Position numbers and translations under genes: made by a program. 64,000 bases of DNA from Trichostrongylus colubriformis. Taxonomy: Eukaryota; Nematoda; Chromadorea; Rhabditida; Trichostrongylidae. This document shows positions 57,272-64,000 of this stretch, piece after piece (position 1 is the first letter of the stretch; each line of letters starts with the position of its first letter). The DNA lies in the NCBI GenBank assembly GCA_963978905.1, contig OZ022258.1:34099282-34163281 (forward strand), given 5' to 3'. Below the pieces are notes generated by a model. That model was not told the origin of the DNA. It made no database searches and saw only the letters and a program-made list of their open reading frames with translations.

Positions 57272-59451
57272 CTGAAAAGCCTTGATTTTACGGTATAGCA
57301 CCAATAACAATGAAAAAACCTAGGGGCGTAATGTACGCAATTCTCGTAATTAATAACAAGAGCTTTGAGAGCGTCATAGAAAGGAAAGCTCGTTAAGCTT
57401 CAAACGAATCGGATGTCAGAAGATATAACCATTCAGAAACGACGTGCATCTAACTTTACCCACCCCCCCCCCTCAATAGAGCAGGTTTAGCTTAACCCTG
57501 TGATGGCAATTACAAAAAAATGTGGCTAGACAGCTAGACAGCGATATTAAAAATTTTGCGAGTATTTTGAGTGCATGGAATTGGCGAACAGTAACCATAG
57601 ATCGAGCCTTCCTGACGGTTTTGCGATTTCCTTCCTGATCCAAAATCCTTTCCCGATGCTCGTATTGAAATCTAGTCCGACGCAAAGCATTAATATACCT
57701 ACTGGTTACGGAATTGCCAAATCACCTCATAAGCAGCAAGCGCCAAACCCTCTTACTGAAATCGAGTGTCTCATCCGACGCACACGGACAGAAGAGCTAG
57801 ATCATTTTTTTAAGCTACATTTCAGGCGAGCTCCACGCAACACGCTTGAAGGATGGCGAAAACTTTTGCAAAGGTGTTTCGGCTGAAATAAAGTCGGGGG
57901 GGGGGGGGGGGGAAGGGGGGAAGACGCAACTTTGCGTCGACGTCAAAGCTCCTTTCCTTCCCTAGGTTTAAGGTAAAACTGATATCCCCTTCTCCCACTT
58001 GGAAAAGCATCTGTCAAAGCACAGGTCTCCTCTGCTTAACCTAAGCCTAGGGAGGGAAAGAAGCTTTGACGTTGTAAAAATATTGCGTCTCCTCCGGTAA
58101 AAGGTACACTTGGGGTAGCCGTCGCATACATCAGTTGGTTACCTCATGCAACGCAGATACGGAAACCTTGAGCTTCAAGTACACCCCGCCTTATACTGAG
58201 CAACAAGAAGAATGGACCAGAAACAGTTCGAAAACTTACAATATGCATATCCTTTTATGCCTAATAGCGCCACGAAGTGAATCCTCAGCCTAAAATACCA
58301 GATTTATCCGAGGAATCGACGCTGCATATGAACTTTTAAAGTCTTTGTTGGTGTAACGTGGAGCTTACCGGGGCAATTCCTCAGTTTCGCAACACCCCTA
58401 CCGAATAACAACGCTCTAGTACAAACTCATGACCTATTTACGAATGGCGATTTCGTCATGAGATAACTAGCAATCACGTCTCTATAGCCGTCTAAAATCT
58501 CGCGAATTGAGAGCGCATTGGCGAAAAAGGTGCTCTAGCAATGAGGGGGGGGTATCCTGCTAAGGACCCTATTTTTTGAAGCTCAGGCAAAAATATACGC
58601 CTGAATGTGCAGAGTGACTCCACAAAAATCCTTCAGAGGTACTCATAAATGGAACTTTTCGTGAAATGCCCCCCTCAACTTCAACTGATGCGAGGGTGCG
58701 GTTTGAACGAGAAGTGACTGAGCCACAGAGAGCGTCGGCTTCATACAACCACTTGGGGTTTTACGTATAAGAAGAGGGAGGTGTGGGTTTTTGCTCAGCC
58801 TAGTGGGATAGCGCTCTAATGTGGGTAGAATAATGAGCTAACTGAGCGCTTCGCATTACAAAAGTAGTCAATTTCAAAGGGAGTAGTTTCTCTCCGACAA
58901 AATAACACACGTTCCTCTTTGCTCACAACAAAGTCATAGAGAGGCAAGCTACTGTTCGAAAATGATTGATGCTCCATCCTTCACACGATTCCTGTAACAC
59001 CAAAAGGGGCTCGCTCAAGAGCTATCATGGCACGTAGCCTTAGCTCGGTCAATTTTGCTGGTTCGATTGTCCACTCACCCATGCGGATGGAATGCCGTTT
59101 CAAAAACAGTGGCAATAAGCAGCTAATAGAAGCACAGAAACAAGTGGCTGTGGAGTGTCACTCCACGTGGTCATTCTAAAGCTGCGAGTGAGCAAAATAC
59201 CAACCGCCCACCCTTGAAGAGCATGATTTCTTCATTTTGCACTATGGCTGTCCTAACTCCCATGCGTAACCGCGGCAAACCCATACGTCTGTGTCTGACG
59301 CTCACCTTGCGAACGCATAGGAAAAAGTATTAGTTATCTTCACTTGGCCTTCAGTGGCTTCTTTTCTTTTTTGAATTTAAATATTGCGGTCATGAAGGAA
59401 GTGCTATGTTTCGATTTTTGCAGTAGCGATGAAAGGTGACAGATTGAAACC
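57272..59451. other. no gene recognised
   Basis: The ints-9 start codon exon should lie here but cannot be singled out. A run of 17 G at 57896-57912 is the longest homopolymer in the window, and a C-run lies near 57465. Short frames only. Confidence 0.4.
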
Positions 59452-59667
59452 ATGAAATTATCAAATCCGAGTGGTAGTGAAGATTGCCCTCGTGTGACAA
59501 GAGCGAATGTGAGTTGATTTAGTTTCTGGATTTTAGTTCCTCTTCAAGAATGTAGGCCTTACAGGATTCGGTAGTTATTCTGAGCGATAACGACAGCGTT
59601 CTCTCTGGTGGCTCCGCGGACCTCTTTGACAGTGATGAAAACAGTCGAGATGTCGTTGACGTCAATG
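59452..59667 (+). CDS. acidic exon pair with SUMO-interaction-like motif
   Basis: Exon 1 (59452-59508, 19 codons, 'MKLSNPSGSEDCPRVTRAN') ends at a GTGAGT donor. A 56-nt intron ends in 'ccttacag'. Exon 2 (59565-59667) gives 'DSVVILSDNDSVLSGGSADL' then 'FDSDENSRDVVDVN', followed by a GTAAGT donor. V-V-I-L-S-D followed by acidic/Ser residues is the classic SUMO-interacting motif. A possible next segment at about 59751-59950 continues in phase but has an unusual acceptor. It may be the start of a nuclear protein, or an alternative 5' part of rev-1; this cannot be decided here. Confidence 0.45.
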
Positions 59668-59844
59668 GTAAGTAGTGGTGCTGTTCCTACTGACATATGC
59701 ATACTTAAAGTCGCATGCAGCCCTAGCCCGTGGCTAGCCTCAGCTTAAAGCTATGACCACCAAAGTGGATGCGTTCATATCTCGGGATTCAAGCTCAACA
59801 GGGGCTTACGCTTGGAAAGGAATGGACCGGTATCCCAACACCTC

Positions 59845-60471
59845 TCAAAACGAGACGAGCACTAAAGGCGAGGCTCCTTTCTCGTGGAGTAGGATATTAA
59901 TGTGCACGTGGTTGAACGCCGAAATGATTGCACTAGGTCTAAAAGAAGAACAGCTGTGATAGGTAGTCGAAAAGCTGCCCCTCACCAAGGCTGTTATCGT
60001 ATAGCAAGTGATTTCCAGCAACTCACACGAGCAGCATAAAGCGTGTGGCAACGATTCCTCAAAAATGGTAATCGGCCCGCTGATAGGGTGTAGGTGCATA
60101 AAGAGCGCCGAGTGTGGTATGGCTGTATTTCCAAAAGGAATGTTGAAAGTTTCTATGTAAGGCTTTAAAAGATTTGCCGTGGAGGTTCGCTGCACAATAC
60201 AGCGTTTCACAGACCATCTTCCGTCGAGTGCAAAACTAGCGCTTGACAGAGCTGCGTCGTCTGGGGAGGTTGGTGCCGCTATAAGGACGCTCGGCAAAAT
60301 CCACCTTGTATAAAACCCGTGACCTGCATTTCGTGAGATTGAGAGGTTTTGTGTGCTGGTAGGTGCTGAAGACGATGAAAATGTCGCCACTTTATAGCCC
60401 GCTGTCACCGAAACGAGGTCAGTTAGCTGTGAAGACCCCATAGACGAGGGCGAGTCATCTGCTCCACACAT
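59845..60471 (-). CDS. 208-codon open frame, uncertain
   Basis: This is the longest uninterrupted frame in the window, Ser/Thr/Ala-rich, with no domain I recognise. It could be an intronless gene or an exon, but a chance frame cannot be excluded: it overlaps a possible plus-strand exon and has no clear splice sites. Confidence 0.2.
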   Translation of the reverse strand: MCGADDSPSSMGSSQLTDLVSVTAGYKVATFSSSSAPTSTQNLSISRNAGHGFYTRWILPSVLIAAPTSPDDAALSSASFALDGRWSVKRCIVQRTSTANLLKPYIETFNIPFGNTAIPHSALFMHLHPISGPITIFEESLPHALCCSCELLEITCYTITALVRGSFSTTYHSCSSFRPSAIISAFNHVHINILLHEKGASPLVLVSF

Positions 60472-60479
60472 CGGGCAAC

Positions 60480-60640
60480 CTTATACCGCGTTCATACTAT
60501 GCGGTGGCGGCGGCAGGGCGTGTATCCGCGTCTCCGCCTGTGCAAACCTGCCTCGTTGCTTGCGTCGGATGTGCACTTCTCCCCTGCCACACTGCCTTGC
60601 TGCTTGTGAACGCAGCCACGCCTTTCCAGCGCAAATTATG
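60480..60640. repeat. GC-rich dispersed repeat
   Basis: 'taccgcgttcatactatgcg' + 'gtggcggcggcagggcgtgt' and 'cgcgtctccgcctgtgc' resemble, in part inverted, the GC-rich segments at 37720-37830 and 38867-39034 ('gacgcggagatacgcatcac', 'gaccgcggtcatactcaccg'). Confidence 0.5.
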
Positions 60641-61235
60641 AACGCACCTTACAACACAAGGGTCGTCAGGTCTGCTCTACACAATATGGAGCGATGTTTA
60701 GCAGTGTGCGTCGTACTCTCCGAACCTTATGATAACAGTGTGTTTCCTTTTTCCCTGCACTACACTTCGGCGTAGAGGCAGGCGGGGGAACATTGACCGA
60801 AAATGGTGTTACATGCTGCTTAATATAATTATTGTAAGTTTTTTGACAGGTGAATATATTGGAACTCAGCTTTCAACCCTTTATGTAGCCGTAAACTAGG
60901 ACTTCTATCGATCCAAGCTTGATACTGCGAATCACAACTCTTTTTACCGGAAATATCTATGTACACGTACATAAGTTTGGCTAAGCTTCAATTAAATATA
61001 TTGCAATCGCCCGATTTTGGAAAACTTCCAGAGGTCTTTCAATTCATCTTTATGTCGGCCATTCCTTTTAGCGAGTCCCATAGTATTTTAACACTTTCGT
61101 ATTTGGACTTTCGAATCTATGAGATGGTGTCTTTTTCATCAGAGCATGAGGTGTCAGATAGGCTTTGAGATTGAACCATAAACAGGATAAAACAAAACCT
61201 TCACGTCGACAGATCTCGAAAGGATTTTCTTTTAG

Positions 61236-61791
61236 AAATGTTGTCGAAAGAGATGCGAAAAGAGGACTTCTCTTTCTGGGACGACGCACCGATTACCGAC
61301 GGGCTGCACGTTTCTGAAAATGCTATTTCTGAAGATCATTTAGTAGGGCTTGAACCGAGCTGCTCTAAAGCTCCGACCTATGTTAGTTATGTCTCACAGC
61401 AATAGGTATTGTTCATGAAATGATGGTTCTTTGAACGCATTACCTGAAGGTGACAAAGCTGGAAGTCGCACACAAGAATACAAAGTCAGAAGTCTCCATA
61501 TCTGCCCAAGCAGCACCTGATGACAGCGTACGTGCTCGCTTGGATGATTCGTTATACAAAATGCAGAAGGACAATATGGAAGGCAAATCTAGTTTTGTAT
61601 GTTTGCAACTTATTTGTTTTACTCCTGATGGACATCACTGTTTCGAATTGTTGCTAATTGCCTTTTCAAGGGTCGTTATATGCAGCTTAAAAAGGACAAA
61701 CTTCGTTATCAAGTGAATGTGACTGGCCGACCTGTAAATGCTGCTTCAGAAATATTTAAGGGCATCTCTATTTTCGTTAACGGCTATACAG
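61236..61791 (+). CDS. rev-1: REV1 deoxycytidyl transferase, 5' exons (start of BRCT domain)
   Basis: REV1 is the Y-family dCMP transferase and scaffold of translesion synthesis in the nucleus. The CDS starts at ATG 61238, two bases after a 'ttcttttag' acceptor (possible trans-splice site). Exon 61236-61381 gives 'MLSKEMRKEDFSFWDDAPIT'. Exon 61450-61596 joins in phase and ends 'KMQKDNMEGKSSF'. Exon 61671-61791 gives 'GRYMQLKKDKLRYQV' and 'ASEIFKGISIFVNGYT' with one base left over. In REV1 the N-terminal BRCT domain begins 'IFSGVAIYVNGYTDPSAEEL'; the leftover G would start the expected Asp codon. The rest of BRCT, the polymerase and the C-terminal domain were not found, so the gene probably continues past the right edge through long introns. 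Confidence 0.78.
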
Positions 61792-62309
61792 GTGGGCTTA
61801 ATATTATTATCTACGATTCAGGAGGCAGCTTACAAGTCTGAAAAAAGGAGAAATCCAAACTTTTTCCATAAGGTTGGTCACATGGAAGCACAATGCTCAT
61901 ATCTTTGTGATGACTGCCCGCATGTCACGGTCTTGTTCAAAATAGTGGCGCCATTGGCGCCTTGTAAGTCTCCTGTGTTCTGCAGACTACTGTGCACGCT
62001 TGTTGAGCTCACAAGGACTTACTCATGAACAAGTAAGTATTTATGGGAACTGAACAGTGGTCGCTGATGCTTTGTTCATCCTCAAAAAATCGTTCACGGG
62101 AATCTAAATTCTTTCATTACCATATATTCATGATCTCATTGTCATCAGGAGTGGCATGCAGATTCATGCGAAAAAACAAGAATCCGGCGAAGTAGCAGTC
62201 TGTTCAATGTGCCGGACAACGGGGCGGGACTCCGAGTGTGAACGGGCACAGAGCTCCAGGAGTAAAGAGTCAGCTGTCTCGTGGTCAGAGAACAGTGGTT
62301 TTAAAACGA
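61792..62309. other. presumed rev-1 intron
   Basis: It begins 'gtgggc'. Segments with good splice borders occur at about 61874-61962 and 61984-62030, but their phases or sequence do not continue BRCT. Confidence 0.35.
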
Positions 62310-62650
62310 GTCTTCCACTGGCATGTTGCCAACTCGTAAACACGAAGGAATGGTTAGGAAAACGATAGCATCTCTTTTTGGAGTGAGCTTCAAGCAAACT
62401 GGGAAAGCGCACCGGGATACCTTCAACCCTGTCACATCTCCTTGGCTACTCGCACCGTATTCAATTAGAAATCACGTTCCCTGAAAGCGGGGTATGTCAT
62501 TCGAAGTCGTCAGCTGTTAACCGTTCCACCGTTTCTACAGCTCGGGGGCGCGCTTTAGCCAAAAATAGCCTTCTTGGACCCATAGTTTCCTCGTGACTTC
62601 TTTTAGGAATTTCTAAATATCCGCATTATCCCTAATGACGTTCCAAGGAA
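62310..62650. repeat. dispersed repeat shared with 34925-35300
   Basis: 'ccactggcatgttgccaact', 'ggagtgagcttcaagc', 'tcacatctccttgg', 'gtttctacagctcgggggcg', 'aaaatagccttcttggaccc' and 'cgtgacttctt' follow the same order and spacing as the 34.9-kb copy. Confidence 0.75.
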
Positions 62651-62889
62651 ACACTATCAAATAGCTGTACTTCGAGAAGTCAAAATGATGAACGGCTTAG
62701 CACCAGAGCTGAGTAGAAGCTAGCGAAAGTTTGGTTTAGTGCTCAGGGACATGGAGGGAGTAGTCTGGAAAACGAATACCATACAATTCGCTCCTATCTC
62801 TTTGATCGGCTGTCGTTCGTGTGCTTCATTGAATACCTGGCCTGTGTGCAGGCATGGTGGGCACGCGCCCAGTGTTATAAAGTGTGACT

Positions 62890-62927
62890 AGTCGGATTGG
62901 CCGGCGTCAGCCGGCCAATCCGACTGG
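62890..62927 (+). mobile_element. Helitron-like 3' end: perfect 16-bp-arm hairpin plus CTGG|T
   Basis: AGTCGGATTGGCCGGC-gtca-GCCGGCCAATCCGACT is a perfect stem of 16 pairs with a 4-base loop. It is followed at once by GG-T, so CTGG ends at 62927. The same loop and core stem end the element at 14671. The left end of this copy was not found. Confidence 0.55.
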
Positions 62928-64000
62928 TATGGTGTGATATCGAGAGAACGATGCTTGGCGTAATTCGGTACACGCAAAGACAGGAGGAAGTACGGGATCG
63001 AACTTCGTTTAACGGTCAATCAGAGACTGCCAAGGACTTGAATATCAGTTGAGCTTGACACACAGGGGTCTCGTATCGCTATGAGCGTTGGACCGAGCTA
63101 TCATCGAGTGGATCCATCATGATATAAAATGAACAGCATGAGAACTGTTTTATGGTCAGAGCTCATGAAAACGGTACTTAGGAATGGGATGCCTAGTGTA
63201 GCTGGAGCTGGAAGGGTCCACGGAACCCTTTTCTCGGAACACACAGGTGGAACTGCAGGTGGTACGTGTGACACATAGGTGTTTAGCGATAGAGTATTGC
63301 ATCTCTGGTCGTATCTCCCTCTGTACGCATGGTAACGTTGATGTGTTGGATACAGTAATAATTATCAAAAGCATTTCAAACTTACCTGGTACTTACCTAA
63401 CCTACTATATCAAGAAACTGCGTGTATTCGCTTTATGTCTGAACACCGTACAGACTGAACATAACTCAAGATGTTTTGTATGTAAAGCGTGTTAATTTTA
63501 CTAACAAGGGGAAGATAAAAGGTCTAAGTGGTTATTCGCAATAAAACACATACCTTTCGACGCAATCTGGACGCTGCTTTCCGAATCTGCATTTAAAATC
63601 CACTAAACGATTACCTGACTGAAGTTATGGAGGTTTTTTCGAAGGCACCGGTCCCGCATGGGTAAACGTGTCGCCCACGTCGCAAATGAATACAAGCGAA
63701 GTTGAGGCGATCCGGCCGCAGCATAGCACTGGGTAGTCGTGGAGGTTAGCGTTGGGCGAAGCCATGGATGTTATCCCCTTGCAGATACCTTTTTTGCTTT
63801 CCATGAGGCTTCCCTTTATGTCTGGGAAACATCTCCAGAGGTGTTGCCATGTGCACTAATTCTTACTTTCCTTTTCCGCTTACCTCACTATCCCTGTCCT
63901 AGACCGCAGAAAATTCCGTGATCCAGCTTGGTTAAATTAGTAGACTCCCATAGCGCACGAATAAGGCGTTGTTGCGTAAAACAATTGTGATATTCGCGCT
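62928..64000. other. no gene recognised
   Basis: Short frames only. A later rev-1 exon beginning with the Asp-Pro-Ser of BRCT was searched for and not found. Confidence 0.4.

Overview
The window looks like a nematode nuclear genome, most probably a strongylid (hookworm-like) parasite. This is an inference from several things: short spliced exons with GT..AG introns of 56-80 nt mixed with kilobase introns, AT-rich spacer, and a repeat mix of RTE-type retroelements, Tc1/mariner elements, Helitron-like elements and long C/G homopolymers. No bacterial-style operons, rRNA, tRNA or CRISPR were seen. Nearly all long open frames are not genes. The real genes had to be read exon by exon through splice sites.

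Four conserved genes can be read with some confidence. (1) A phospholipase C-beta gene (egl-8-like) on the minus strand, 3.2-7.7 kb; only the PH and EF-hand parts are visible, and its introns carry RTE fragments. (2) An immunoglobulin-domain protein on the plus strand, 27.7-28.2 kb. (3) Integrator subunit 9 (ints-9) on the minus strand, 57.3-40.7 kb. Its 17 exons join in frame to about 643 residues and are split by one intron of 11,828 bp. (4) The 5' part of REV1 (rev-1) on the plus strand, 61.2-61.8 kb, running off toward the right. Less certain genes are: a myristoylated small protein (36.2 kb), a gene just downstream of ints-9 that may share an operon with it (40.4-40.0 kb), an unrecognised multi-exon minus-strand gene (17.6-15.5 kb), a secreted cysteine-rich exon (26.6-26.8 kb), and an acidic exon pair with a SUMO-interaction-like motif (59.5 kb).

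The most striking architecture is inside the giant ints-9 intron. In order it holds: a decayed Tc1-like transposon with a Helitron-like element inserted precisely inside it; a ~4.7 kb array of about 40 copies of a 117-bp satellite; short Helitron-like elements; a tandem pair of long foldback MITEs; a 335-bp direct repeat; and relics of the same satellite inside further Helitron-like units. The satellite appears to be the internal module of a Helitron-like family that has been amplified.

Elsewhere, 10.4-14.7 kb is a repeat block. It contains Helitron-like units with GC-rich 'GCTCCGCCCAC/GTGGGCGGGGC' palindromes, a 899-bp mariner with perfect 30-bp terminal repeats, and a 136-bp tandem repeat. 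Two more mariners lie at 30.7-32.7 kb, one with unusually long inverted repeats. Stretches with nothing recognisable are listed as such.
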